A stretch of DNA of 31,250 nt from IMG/VR virus record IMGVR_UViG_3300009285_000641, positions 1-31,250 of that record; one strand, given 5' to 3'. The notes beneath the pieces were generated by a model that was given only the letters and a program-made list of their open reading frames with translations, did no database searches and was not told where the DNA came from. The stretch is from a virus. Positions within the stretch are counted from its first letter, which is position 1; the number at the start of each line of letters is the position of its first letter. A program made the translations under genes and the position numbers. Shown here one piece after another: positions 1-7,486 of the stretch.

Positions 1-58
1 AAATTTGGATAAAACTTGGGATTTGTCGTTTACAGTAGAAAACATTGTCTATTTTGGC

Positions 59-1318
59 TTACTTGTTATAGGTGGCTTGTTGGATGCGCTTGAAAATCCA
101 CTTGGCGCATGGGACTGCCACGGCATTCCCAAGCATTCTATATTTTGCGTTATCAGACAGGTCTAAGTTATTGAGCCAATCGTCCGGGAATCCCTGCAAT
201 CTACTACATTCCAGTGGGGTCAGGCGGCGTACTCCAGGTTGTTGTACGATGTGCATATTGGCCTCCATGCTAGGATCGCTATTGTTATATGGATTGCTTC
301 TGATGGGCTGAGACACAGCCGGAACTTGATTGGCTTGCAAGGCGCTTGTATGTGTTTGGGATATATTGAGACGGACATCTCCCCCGGATTGCCGATCCAT
401 GACGAGGATCGGGTTTAGATAGTTCAGGCTGTAAGACCCGTTTTCCTTGCTTTGTAGCGTTCCACTAATGCCATTGGGTTGTTCGCGTATGTTCCGAACG
501 TCAATAGCAATCGCGTCAACTGCTCCTGCGCGCAGTTGGGCATAGTCCCCGCTTCGGACGATAGATTGCCTTGACTTTCCGCGAAAAGACTTATCATTTC
601 CCCCGTCGCCTACTTGCCAATCAAATGCCGTTATGAATGTCTGTTGGGATTCGTCTCCGCGATTTGTTGTAGTGCTATTCGCAAGTGGTCGGGCAACACT
701 TTGCCTCTGTTTTCTGATCTTCTCAGGATTCCACGACACGCCTTCGGACTCAAAAAGTATTTGTGCGGCACGCTCGGCTCTAAAATCTGCGACAAGGAAC
801 ACACGTCTTCTTCGTTGCGCCACTCCAAAATATTGTGCGTCAAGAACAGTCCATGCGATGTCACGCGCCCCGATGTCCCGAAACGAGGCGAGGACTGAAG
901 CAAAATCTCGTCCAGCGTTAGAGGAAAGAGCGCCTGGTACGTTTTCCCAAACTGCAAAAGTTGGTTTGAGTTCATAGCAGATTCGGATGGCTTCATAGAA
1001 CAGATTGCTCCTAGCCCCCTTGAGGCCGGTGCGCTTTCCGGCGACCGACATATCTTGGCATGGGCTTCCGAAAGATATGATGTCTACAGGAGGCAGATTA
1101 TGTGCTCCGCATTTCATAACATCTTCCGGGATAATAATGTTGGGATAATGACGCTTTAGGACTTTACGACATGCTACGTCAATTTCAACAGCCCACAGAG
1201 TCTTTATATCGGCTTGTTGCGCTCCCAGCCCAAATCCTGATATGCCAGCGAAGAGCTCGCCGTGAGTCAAGTGTTCTGATTTGCTCATTATTTGGTTGAT
1301 TTTCAGAATGGGAGTCAT
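59..1318 (-). CDS. DNA (cytosine-5) methyltransferase, Dcm-like
   Basis: This 419-residue protein transfers a methyl group from SAM to C5 of cytosine in duplex DNA. The C5-MTase motifs appear in the usual order: motif I (GELFAGISGFG, about 20-30), motif IV with the catalytic cysteine (GSPCQ, Cys87), motif VI (ENV, 125-127), motif VIII (AQRRRRVF), a variable target-recognition stretch from about 210 to 370, then motif IX (RRLTPLECSRLQGFP) and motif X (LGNAVAVP). All catalytic residues are present, so it should be active. The ATG start follows a GGAAGGA site. It is the last readable gene of a leftward operon and lies 26 bp after another methyltransferase. No restriction endonuclease accompanies it, so it is probably an orphan enzyme that protects or marks phage DNA. 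The target sequence cannot be read from the protein. Confidence 0.95.
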   Translation of the reverse strand: MTPILKINQIMSKSEHLTHGELFAGISGFGLGAQQADIKTLWAVEIDVACRKVLKRHYPNIIIPEDVMKCGAHNLPPVDIISFGSPCQDMSVAGKRTGLKGARSNLFYEAIRICYELKPTFAVWENVPGALSSNAGRDFASVLASFRDIGARDIAWTVLDAQYFGVAQRRRRVFLVADFRAERAAQILFESEGVSWNPEKIRKQRQSVARPLANSTTTNRGDESQQTFITAFDWQVGDGGNDKSFRGKSRQSIVRSGDYAQLRAGAVDAIAIDVRNIREQPNGISGTLQSKENGSYSLNYLNPILVMDRQSGGDVRLNISQTHTSALQANQVPAVSQPIRSNPYNNSDPSMEANMHIVQQPGVRRLTPLECSRLQGFPDDWLNNLDLSDNAKYRMLGNAVAVPCAKWIFKRIQQATYNK

Positions 1319-1344
1319 GGTGGTTAGTTCCTTCCGATTCTTGT

Positions 1345-2832
1345 CTACGTGAGATTGGGCATAGCCAGTTGCACCTTTGCGATGCGCTCGCGGGTTAACT
1401 CTATATAATCCGGGTTCAATTCTATTCCGATAGCAGAACGTCCATACTGGAGGGCTACGGCAATGGTTGTTCCGCTTCCAGAGAATGGATCAAGGACAAT
1501 ACACTTGCCAATGCCGGTATTGTTGAGACAATCGCAGGTGGGTTGCCAACCGACTGTTTGGTAGTAGATGCCCTCTCGCCATTCGCTACGATTTTGGGTA
1601 TTACCCTCAACCGAATCACAGGAAAGTCCCCATCCATTGATGTGATTGGCAGAATGGATTTTCCCGGTGGCATGTTTCTCAATCATTCTTTTCCACGGTG
1701 AACCGCAATGTTCGCAGGCGTGTGGGGATGCACCTGCGAGTATGCACGGTTCTATGAGTTTAGGGGGGAATGTTGCGAAGTGTGAAGAGCTGTATTTTGG
1801 GGTAGCGACTGTCCAAACGCTTCTTTTGTTTCTTGATCCTGAATATTGAATATCCTCTCGATCTTCGCGGTGCGAGGCGGGTTTTCCTGGCACAACTGAC
1901 TGACTGCGCTTGTTTCCACTGCGCCTGAATGAGTTGGCGTTTTGTCTTGGCTTGTTCAGGGTGTGAGGTTTTTGTCCAGGAGCGCCATCAATATTCTTGT
2001 GGTGATCTGAAATGCCACGTTGTAGACACTTAATGCTCTCAATAGATTGTATTTCCCGGATAGCCACATGGTCATAGTAATACTTGGGCGATTTAGCAAA
2101 CAAGAATATGTGTTCGTGCGCCTTTGTTGGCCGATCTGTGACACTTTCAGGCAGGATGTTGGGCTTGTTCCAGATTATATCTGAACGCAACCACCAACCA
2201 TCAGCCTGCAATGCAAATGCGACTCGCCACGGAATACCTATCAGGTTTTTGGGTTTCAGCCCAGCTCGTCGTAAATTATCAAACTGTGGGCGGGCATTCA
2301 TGTTGAACCCATTTGTCCATCCATTGGTATCGGCGCTACTAGGACGTGACTCTTCTCTAGCTTTCTGGTCTCCCCAGTGTCCACCAGCATAGGTATCACC
2401 CATGACAAGCCAGAGTGTACCATCATCGCGCAGGATGCGCCATATCTCCCGGAAAATTGACGCTATGCGGCATACATAACATGCGCCACATGGATTTCCG
2501 GTTGCCCACCCTAAGCAATCTGGGGATGATTCAAGCCCAAGTTGATGGTCAACATTAGTTGCACCACATTTGTTACACACACCGGCATATTGATAATTCA
2601 GTGTCCCACCGCTTGTGAGTTGTTTAGAAGATGTCTCTGGATTTCGTCCACCACGTGGAGAGGCCAGGTGATTGCATTGTGGATCGCCGCCTATCCATTT
2701 TGCGGTATGATAGTCACGAAGTGCGAAATAAGGGGGTGAGGTGACAACCGATTGGACGCTATTGGCTGAAAGCGTTTTCAGTATTTCTAAGCAATCGCCA
2801 TTGTAGAGTTTATAGCCCTCGTCCTCAATCAT
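1345..2832 (-). CDS. Beta-class DNA methyltransferase (TSPPY), N4-cytosine or N6-adenine
   Basis: This is a DNA amino-methyltransferase of the permuted beta class. Catalytic motif IV (TSPPY, residues 31-35) is near the N terminus and the SAM-binding motif I (DPFSGSGTT, about 448-456) is near the C terminus. TSPPY is commoner in N4-cytosine enzymes, but N6-adenine specificity cannot be excluded. The long middle carries cysteine pairs resembling zinc ribbons (CNKCG, CGACYVC, CEHCG), as in many phage-borne members. The chosen ATG at 2832 overlaps the upstream stop as ATGA, the coupling style of this operon; an in-frame ATG 30 bp upstream would add ten residues. The neighbours are a Phage_ABA_S-like protein upstream and a C5 methyltransferase downstream. 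Confidence 0.92.
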   Translation of the reverse strand: MIEDEGYKLYNGDCLEILKTLSANSVQSVVTSPPYFALRDYHTAKWIGGDPQCNHLASPRGGRNPETSSKQLTSGGTLNYQYAGVCNKCGATNVDHQLGLESSPDCLGWATGNPCGACYVCRIASIFREIWRILRDDGTLWLVMGDTYAGGHWGDQKAREESRPSSADTNGWTNGFNMNARPQFDNLRRAGLKPKNLIGIPWRVAFALQADGWWLRSDIIWNKPNILPESVTDRPTKAHEHIFLFAKSPKYYYDHVAIREIQSIESIKCLQRGISDHHKNIDGAPGQKPHTLNKPRQNANSFRRSGNKRSQSVVPGKPASHREDREDIQYSGSRNKRSVWTVATPKYSSSHFATFPPKLIEPCILAGASPHACEHCGSPWKRMIEKHATGKIHSANHINGWGLSCDSVEGNTQNRSEWREGIYYQTVGWQPTCDCLNNTGIGKCIVLDPFSGSGTTIAVALQYGRSAIGIELNPDYIELTRERIAKVQLAMPNLT

Positions 2833-3203
2833 CTCATCACGGCCTTGAGTGCTGACTTGCAAATTGCTAGAGACGCTTTGTAGCTATCCATGCTATGCAG
2901 AGGCGCAATAAACTCAAGTTCGTTATTGAAAAAGTCTGTATCAGACTTATCTTCCAAAAAGCACATTCTCTCAGCGACTTCCCATGCTTGGCTAATGTAA
3001 CGACTATATTGCGGAATCTCAGAAGAATGTGCGCCATCTTCAGTAATAGCGATGGCCCGGAATGGGCCTCCGGGTAGATCATCACCAAAGACGTGATCTT
3101 TCAGAGTCCAACCCATCACATGACTAGCAATAAGTTTATCCAGTTCTTGTCCTGGCAGGAGGGCATCAATCTGTTGGGGTGATAGTTTTACACAATTTTT
3201 CAT
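2829..3203 (-). CDS. Small phage protein resembling the phage ABA-sandwich domain
   Basis: This 124-residue soluble protein has the look of the Phage_ABA_S family: an early 'ELDKLIASHVMGW' segment, a central 'YSRYISQAWEVAERM' segment and a C-terminal 'AICKSALKAV' helix. These are landmarks recalled for that family rather than searched. The family has no established biochemical role and is widespread in tailed phages. The start ATG overlaps the stop of an upstream reading frame as ATGA, and the stop overlaps the methyltransferase start in the same way, so it is translationally coupled within the leftward operon. Confidence 0.7.
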   Translation of the reverse strand: MKNCVKLSPQQIDALLPGQELDKLIASHVMGWTLKDHVFGDDLPGGPFRAIAITEDGAHSSEIPQYSRYISQAWEVAERMCFLEDKSDTDFFNNELEFIAPLHSMDSYKASLAICKSALKAVMR

Positions 3204-3439
3204 GCGTCCTCCAAGACAATGCGATAGGTCTTTATCACGCCTGACTCTTTGAGGGTATACGTCAATGGCGTGCCATCAGTTCTGAGCAATTCGCCAGTTT
3301 CAGGCATAGCCACAAACTCCACAACTGAACAGTATTTATCATCCGAGTGGTAGAGTAAGAATCCGCTTCCGACAGGTTGGCGCTTTATTCTCTCTATTTG
3401 AGTTGTGGTTGGTCTAAGTGGTCTGAGGCGTGTCGTGGC
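3200..3439 (-). CDS. Open frame without a visible start codon, hypothetical
   Basis: A 79-codon frame is open from 3439 and ends in a TGA that overlaps the next gene as ATGA, the same junction style as the real genes here. The translation reads plausibly (for example GFLLYHSDDKYCSVVEF and TLKESGVIKTYRIVLED). It has no ATG, GTG or TTG start before internal codons: the first usable ones are GTG codons about 40 residues in and an ATG that would give only about 35 residues. It overlaps the end of the preceding small gene (stop at 3414) in another frame, so a +1 frameshift, a sequencing indel or a short internally started product are all possible. Function unknown. Confidence 0.35.
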   Translation of the reverse strand, partial: ATTRLRPLRPTTTQIERIKRQPVGSGFLLYHSDDKYCSVVEFVAMPETGELLRTDGTPLTYTLKESGVIKTYRIVLEDA

Positions 3440-3605
3440 TCATAATCCCCCACTCTAGCGTTACTATGCCGGTGAATTGGTGTGGCCCATCGTGTCCGGC
3501 GGGCAGTTGGCACAGTATGTTTATCTGAACGTTGTATGGGGATGCACAACGGTCAGCTATGAACCCATTGCCTATTTCTTGCAGAGTCGAAAGTTTATCG
3601 TCCAA
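3414..3605 (-). CDS. Small hypothetical phage protein with C/H motif
   Basis: This 63-residue protein of unknown function contains Cys and His positions (RCASPY, then CQLPAGHDGPHQF) that could bind a metal; this is inferred from spacing only. A TTG start is assumed, since no ATG is available until ten codons before the end. The frame begins inside the end of the radical SAM gene (11 bp overlap), which fits the compact leftward operon. Its C terminus overlaps the start-less frame at 3200-3439, so the two may be one gene interrupted by a frameshift. Confidence 0.5.
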   Translation of the reverse strand: MDDKLSTLQEIGNGFIADRCASPYNVQINILCQLPAGHDGPHQFTGIVTLEWGIMSHDTPQTT

Positions 3606-4575
3606 GGGTCTTCATTTCCTTGAATGGCAATGCTTCATTTTTGCGTGGTTTATATTCACGAATGTCTATATTTCTCCAGAGATGCCTATTGAAATATCTG
3701 GCAAAGTCTCTGAGGAGCGAAGGCGTCCAGTCATGATTGATTTTGAATTGGTCTCTTCGCAAGGCATTGAGAGGCATGTAGGGTTGGCAGTAAGGCTCAC
3801 CGCCCCATTCTATTATCCGCTGTGTGCGATAATAGCACACTTCCATTGGCTCGTTGCCAATGAGACAATAGATCTGTTTCTTCGTAGCTGATATATCCTT
3901 CAGGATGTGCATCATTCTTTTGACTTGTTCTTCTTCGGATATGGTATCTAAAGCAAAGCGCCACGGCCCACGAAGGATTTTTTTCCACCGATGATATGTC
4001 CCATCGTCAAATGAACGCGGCTCAAACCCGCTGTTGGCGTCTATCAAGGTGGTATTTGTTTCTCGGTAGCGATTGATAATGTGTTCCTGGAAATCCACGG
4101 GGAGGTCGCTCAAGTTATTATCGCACAGGATCGGCGGCGCTGGAACAAAATCCCAGTCCAATTTGTATTCAGTTCCCTCCAGAAGAGGGACGATGCAGAA
4201 ATAACAACCTACTGAGCAGCCTCGACTCGCAAAACCCATACGATAATTGCCACGTTGATACTCAAAGCGTTGATCTAGCCCTCGGTGTGCCTTTAATCCG
4301 GTTTGTTTCTCCCACCAATTTCCGAGAGCGAATAACCCCGGCCCGCCGGCCCATACTTCTGATTGTTCCTTGATGCGATTAGCTATCTCTGCTGCGATTG
4401 TGGCATTCCACGAGAAGATGACAGAGAGACACACTAGATCGGATTGTGGCAAAAACATCCCCGGATCGCCCTCAAAGAAATGGACGGTGTATCCATTTTC
4501 TCGGAGATAGTTTCTTAATTTATGTGCTCCCAGATTATAATACCCGTGCGATACATTGACGATTGTGGCAATCAA
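3595..4575 (-). CDS. Radical SAM protein
   Basis: This 326-residue protein should reductively cleave SAM using a [4Fe-4S] cluster. The cluster motif is Cys120-x3-Cys124-x2-Cys127 in the context SRGCSVGCYFCIVP, followed by an 'LEG' segment reminiscent of the B12-binding and methylthiotransferase branches. The first ~90 residues (NVSHGYYNLGAHKLRNYL, then DLVCLSVIFSWN) look like a reduced Rossmann or cobalamin-binding-like domain, without the classical DxHxxG cobalamin motif. The start is a TTG overlapping the upstream stop as TTGA. The gene lies between a zinc-ribbon protein and small genes in an operon with DNA methyltransferases, so a role in nucleic-acid base modification is attractive. That is inference; the substrate is unknown. 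Confidence 0.85.
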   Translation of the reverse strand: MIATIVNVSHGYYNLGAHKLRNYLRENGYTVHFFEGDPGMFLPQSDLVCLSVIFSWNATIAAEIANRIKEQSEVWAGGPGLFALGNWWEKQTGLKAHRGLDQRFEYQRGNYRMGFASRGCSVGCYFCIVPLLEGTEYKLDWDFVPAPPILCDNNLSDLPVDFQEHIINRYRETNTTLIDANSGFEPRSFDDGTYHRWKKILRGPWRFALDTISEEEQVKRMMHILKDISATKKQIYCLIGNEPMEVCYYRTQRIIEWGGEPYCQPYMPLNALRRDQFKINHDWTPSLLRDFARYFNRHLWRNIDIREYKPRKNEALPFKEMKTLGR

Positions 4576-4805
4576 GGCACGGCTCTTTCTGGAATGCCCA
4601 AGCGTGGCTTGCGAGGCAATGGCTTGTCAATGCCGACAGTGCCCCATTTACGAAATAATATTGGCTCCCACCCGTTTTTTAGTAAATCAGCCAATGGTCT
4701 GGAGGACAGAAGAGGCCCATCGTATTTCAGCAGTTTGCCACAATAGGCGCAGTATTCCAGGTCTTTACCCATGAATTCCGTGTGGCACTTCGCGCAAGTA
4801 TACAT
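4572..4805 (-). CDS. Small zinc-ribbon protein
   Basis: This 77-residue protein starts with a clear zinc ribbon: CAKC, a short linker, then CAYCG, four cysteines in two CxxC pairs within the first 23 residues. The rest (about 24-77) is basic and proline-rich with no recognised domain. The ATG follows a GGATAAGGAT stretch, and the TGA stop overlaps the radical SAM start codon, so the two are probably co-translated. It may be a nucleic-acid or protein-binding adaptor. The about 110-bp stretch upstream (4806-4917) holds no further gene. Confidence 0.65.
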   Translation of the reverse strand: MYTCAKCHTEFMGKDLEYCAYCGKLLKYDGPLLSSRPLADLLKNGWEPILFRKWGTVGIDKPLPRKPRLGIPERAVP

Positions 4806-4917
4806 GGTGTTTATCCTTATCCTGAAAGAAATTGGCGATGATACATGACGATGCTGCCCGCCAAATTATGTGCTAGGGAGAAGATAGGCCCGTATACCCC
4901 GTGGAAGATATAGAGCT

Positions 4918-5169
4918 TTAGAGTCGTGATTGTTTTGCTTTCTTCTTTTCTTTCTTCACCTGACTATTCTTCACAGCCCGCGCTAGTGAAATTTCACGAC
5001 CTCGCTCTGGCAGGTCATCATCGCAATTCGGGTTGCGCTTTGCCACTCCCACGGAAATCACTCGTTTGTTGTTGAGTAGCAAGCATATTGTGAAATTGCC
5101 GTCTTGGTAGAAAACTGATTTATTTCTCTCAATTGCCTTTTCGACTTGCTCGTGCAACTTGGCATTCAT
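4918..5169 (-). CDS. Small hypothetical phage protein, basic C terminus
   Basis: This 83-residue protein of unknown function has a predicted alpha/beta body (KLHEQVEKAIERN, FTICLLLNNKRVISVGVAKRN) and a conserved-looking 'DLPERGREISLARAV' segment before a lysine-rich tail that could touch nucleic acid. The ATG at 5169 is preferred over one at 5190: it has a strong GAAAGGAAAG site, and the promoter at 5193-5221 would start transcription near 5186, inside the longer version. It is the first gene after that promoter and probably leads the leftward methyltransferase and radical SAM operon. Confidence 0.6.
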   Translation of the reverse strand: MNAKLHEQVEKAIERNKSVFYQDGNFTICLLLNNKRVISVGVAKRNPNCDDDLPERGREISLARAVKNSQVKKEKKKAKQSRL

Positions 5170-5192
5170 GGTCTTTCCTTTCTGTTTCATCT

Positions 5193-5221
5193 ATTTTACC
5201 GAATATTACTGGGTGTGGCAA
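5193..5221 (-). promoter_or_regulatory. Sigma70-type promoter for the leftward methyltransferase operon
   Basis: On the minus strand a TTGCCA -35 box (5221-5216) and a TAAAAT -10 box (5198-5193) are separated by exactly 17 bp. Transcription would begin near 5186, giving a short leader with the Shine-Dalgarno site of the gene starting at 5169. Confidence 0.6.
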
Positions 5222-5230
5222 TATGTAGTG

Positions 5231-5788
5231 TTATTTTGGCGCGGACAAGGTAATTGATCCTTCAATCTGATCCCCGTATACATCCCATCTCGGACGGTGA
5301 TAACGAGCGAATAACTCAAGGTAATTCATGTTGGGATATAGACGCTCTATTTTAGCGTATTGCTCATCTGGCTTGCGGGAATGGTCGCGGATAGATGACA
5401 TGATAAGTGCTTGAACATTGTGGGTTGCCACAGGCATTGTTCCGCGAACAGCCAAGAGAGAAGGTTCAGTATTGGAGCGCGTATAGTAACCCATACCGAT
5501 ATGAGTTCCCATACTGTTCTCGTTGAGTTTAACCCATACCCAAGCCACAGTCCTATAGGTAAATCCCCACGCAGTTATGACGGTGAAGGCATCTTTAAGA
5601 TTGGGCCATGTAGCCCATAAAAACAAAGTACAGTTCTCCGTGATAACATTTGCAATGGGCATGGCGCAAATGTCTTCAACGGACATGAGGTTATATTTGT
5701 GGCTGGCATGGCGATCTGACTTCTCTGCATTCCACACGGAAAATGTCCACGGTGGGTCTGCTAGAATTACATCATAAAGTTTAGTCAT
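5231..5788 (-). CDS. MT-A70 family adenine-N6 DNA methyltransferase
   Basis: This 185-residue enzyme has the MT-A70 catalytic motif DPPW at residues 11-14 (YDVILADPPWTF), followed by the family-like segments ENCTLFLWAT, AWGFTYRTVAWVW and, near the end, YLELFARYHRPRWDVYGDQ. It should methylate adenine N6 in DNA; RNA is possible from the family but less likely in a phage. The start is the ATG at 5788 overlapping the upstream stop as ATGA; a TTG five codons upstream is the alternative. It is the third DNA methyltransferase in the first 6 kb and, like the others, has no partner nuclease. Confidence 0.92.
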   Translation of the reverse strand: MTKLYDVILADPPWTFSVWNAEKSDRHASHKYNLMSVEDICAMPIANVITENCTLFLWATWPNLKDAFTVITAWGFTYRTVAWVWVKLNENSMGTHIGMGYYTRSNTEPSLLAVRGTMPVATHNVQALIMSSIRDHSRKPDEQYAKIERLYPNMNYLELFARYHRPRWDVYGDQIEGSITLSAPK

Positions 5789-5934
5789 GCCTTTTTGCCA
5801 CAATCTTCTGGGGGTATGTAATCTCGTAGAAATTCATCATCGGCCCGACTAGCTACAATGCACAAAGACATGATGAGCAGAATGGATATTGTGGCAAAAA
5901 GGATGCAGATTGAGGAGACAATTGCGATTGTCAT
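5785..5934 (-). CDS. Small single-pass membrane protein
   Basis: This 49-residue protein is mostly one hydrophobic helix (about residues 3-28: IAIVSSICILFATISILLIM...) followed by a short charged tail with a single cysteine. The ATG lies one base after the stop of the preceding gene. A longer in-frame extension starting near 6108 is rejected because it is read out of frame across a well-supported gene. The function is unknown. It is too short to call a spanin or holin, although its topology would fit a small envelope-active peptide. Confidence 0.6.
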   Translation of the reverse strand: MTIAIVSSICILFATISILLIMSLCIVASRADDEFLRDYIPPEDCGKKA

Positions 5935-5935
5935 T

Positions 5936-6442
5936 CTATTTCTCTGGGATGTGTTCCTTGAACCATGCTTCAACTTCGGCATATGGAATGACTGCCCCCG
6001 CTTGGTCAACGCCAGCAATGAACTTGAACTTGAATGCTTGGTGAAGTTCGAAGGTTCTTCGCCAACAATCACCCCGCCAGCACTTCTCGCGTTCTCCTTG
6101 ATAGCCAAGACGATTTAGCATCATTTCGCAGATGTTCAGAGCCAAGTCGGCCGGGCCACTACCGGCATAGCCAAACTCAAATCCAGTGGGGGAGTGATGT
6201 GTTACGAGGTGGGGGATATTGGTGAGGACATTGCCTTGTAGATCACGTTGCAGGATGATCCCGTCCTCAATCAAATTGAACAGGGTCAAGTCGGTATAGG
6301 TTTCGTTGTCTGCGCTCATGCTCGTTTTTCCTTTGTGTGAACAGATAGGCCCCATTGACTTTGAGATGCTGACGGGGTTGGTGAGCAACCTGTGGCATCT
6401 ATTGCAATGCGTTGGGGCCAAACTGAAGAATGCGGTTTGCAT
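5936..6442 (-). CDS. DUF6011-like zinc ribbon joined to a DUF6166-like domain
   Basis: This 168-residue protein appears to have two parts. Residues about 10-36 (CNRCHRLLTNPVSISKSMGPIC) match the Cys-x2-Cys ... GP-x-Cys pattern recalled for DUF6011 zinc ribbons. Residues about 45-125 contain 'GFEFGYAGSGPADLALNI', the hallmark recalled for DUF6166 phage proteins. Neither family has an established function. The ATG follows a GAAAGGAG site 9 bp upstream. It is the first gene of a leftward group that continues into the membrane peptide and the MT-A70 methyltransferase. The family calls are from memory of motifs. Confidence 0.7.
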   Translation of the reverse strand: MQTAFFSLAPTHCNRCHRLLTNPVSISKSMGPICSHKGKTSMSADNETYTDLTLFNLIEDGIILQRDLQGNVLTNIPHLVTHHSPTGFEFGYAGSGPADLALNICEMMLNRLGYQGEREKCWRGDCWRRTFELHQAFKFKFIAGVDQAGAVIPYAEVEAWFKEHIPEK

Positions 6443-6698
6443 GGTTGACGACTCCTTTCAAGAGTAATCATATTATTCTAAGTCTCAATTATCTGGTAGA
6501 GACTAACCCAGGCACGGGCCGGGCTTGAGTACCGGCTACCACGTGTTACTCGCAAGCGCACGCAAGGTCGGCGCTGCGCCAGTGGCAGGAACTTCAGCCT
6601 TGCGAAGTGGCCGTGTGTCCGTCCACACCGCCGTGCTTTCGATTGTTAATGACAAGCAGTTGTGGAGGCCAGGTCGCTAGACTGTATGCTGACCGACA
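6443..6698. other. Gene-free, G+C-rich stretch beside the HNH endonuclease
   Basis: About 250 bp without a convincing gene on either strand. Positions 6500-6680 look richer in G+C than the flanking genes and contain several short self-complementary segments, for example GGCGC/GCGCC around 6570-6580. No group I intron core or tRNA fold was found by eye. It lies directly 3' of the HNH-AP2 gene, so it may have arrived with that element. Confidence 0.4.
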
Positions 6699-7361
6699 TC
6701 ATTCGCAGTCGGGACATTGGTATTTCCCTGGCCTTACAATTTCAAGTCTGTGTCCACATTCTAAACAGCAAGCCATATCTTCAGGACAGTAAAAGTTAAT
6801 CCTAGCATGTTCACCATATAACTCTTGAGCTTTTTTATCAAATGCCAGGGCGGCTGGCAAAGAGGCGTCGTAAGTTCCCAGGGATACAAGAACTTTGCCC
6901 ACCTTTATTCTGGCCCGGTATTTCTTTCCATCACGTATCACACCTCTAAGACCGAGGTTATTTCTGTAATGTCTATTCTGACTATTTACAGAAGCAGAAA
7001 CCGATCTCAAGTTTTCCTTTCTGTTATCAAGTGTGTTGCCATTGATGTGATCTGTCTGTAAACCATCTGGCGTTCTATTTATTTCCCTGTGCATCCAGAT
7101 AATAGTTGTATTTACAAAACGGGCGGCATACCCTTTTTGAGAACTGAGGCCAGTACAGTGATAGTGCCACTCAAATGGCGATAACCAATCATAATCTTCA
7201 TCGTCAACAAGCGCCATTCTGCTCCTGGTAAGAGGTATTGTTCTCACGCAAACAATTACTCCATAACTGGCGGTTGCGGGTGGGCCGAGCCTTGCGCGGG
7301 AACTATTTGTTCTCTGTCTGCTGGGGTCAACAAGGTTTGCACGCCCGCAACATGTAATCAT
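6699..7361 (-). CDS. HNH homing endonuclease with AP2 DNA-binding domain
   Basis: This 220-residue protein has the layout of a free-standing phage HNH endonuclease. 'IPLTRSRMALVDDEDYDWL' precedes an HNH core (IWMHREI, then QTDHINGNTLDNRKENLR, about 90-122). It is followed by an AP2-type DNA-binding domain (GVIRDGKKYRARIKVGKVLVSLG..., about 138-190) and a C-terminal zinc ribbon (CLECG ... CPDC). Such enzymes nick DNA and spread their own gene. The ATG at 7361 has an AAAAGG site, but the first ~43 residues look atypical; a GTG beginning 'RTIPLT' is a plausible true start. It sits at the border between the leftward block and the rightward regulatory operon and is probably a mobile gene. Confidence 0.88.
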   Translation of the reverse strand: MITCCGRANLVDPSRQRTNSSRARLGPPATASYGVIVCVRTIPLTRSRMALVDDEDYDWLSPFEWHYHCTGLSSQKGYAARFVNTTIIWMHREINRTPDGLQTDHINGNTLDNRKENLRSVSASVNSQNRHYRNNLGLRGVIRDGKKYRARIKVGKVLVSLGTYDASLPAALAFDKKAQELYGEHARINFYCPEDMACCLECGHRLEIVRPGKYQCPDCE

Positions 7362-7415
7362 TTTACGCCTTTTCCGAAGAAAGGCAATAGGAAATAGGTA
7401 CTAGAATTTCTGTGC

Positions 7416-7444
7416 TTGACAGAATTTTCAAACTGACATAAAAT
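7416..7444 (+). promoter_or_regulatory. Strong sigma70-type promoter of the ribbon-helix-helix operon
   Basis: A perfect TTGACA (-35, 7416-7421), a 17-bp spacer and TAAAAT (-10, 7439-7444, 5 of 6 consensus). It lies 42 bp before the start of the small regulator gene and overlaps or abuts a palindromic operator. Confidence 0.85.
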
Positions 7445-7454
7445 GCTCAGTAGA

Positions 7455-7473
7455 GTGTACACGGATTGTACAC
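7455..7473. promoter_or_regulatory. Palindromic operator (GTGTACA-N5-TGTACAC)
   Basis: A perfect 7-bp inverted repeat with a 5-bp centre lies at the predicted transcription start, 10 bp after the -10 box. Each arm also contains the self-complementary core TGTACA. The position suits a repressor site, most likely for the ribbon-helix-helix protein encoded immediately downstream. The same GTGTACAC core recurs at 10040-10047 next to another -10 box. Confidence 0.7.
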
Positions 7474-7486
7474 AGAAAGGCATAGC

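Noticed and set aside
1-58. Possible gene end or regulatory site at the left edge
   Set aside because: Only 58 bp are visible after the methyltransferase stop and nothing recognisable is there.
5935-6108. N-terminal extension of the small membrane protein
   Set aside because: It would be read out of frame through the well-supported DUF6166-like gene; the ATG at 5934 fits the operon spacing.
6490-6560. tRNA-like look of a stretch with GGTAGAG and a GCCGG/CCGGC stem followed by CCA
   Set aside because: The loop has 9 nt, there is no matching acceptor strand and no anticodon arm.
6443-6698. Group I intron next to the HNH gene
   Set aside because: No P/Q/R/S core elements could be recognised, and the flanking genes are not interrupted.
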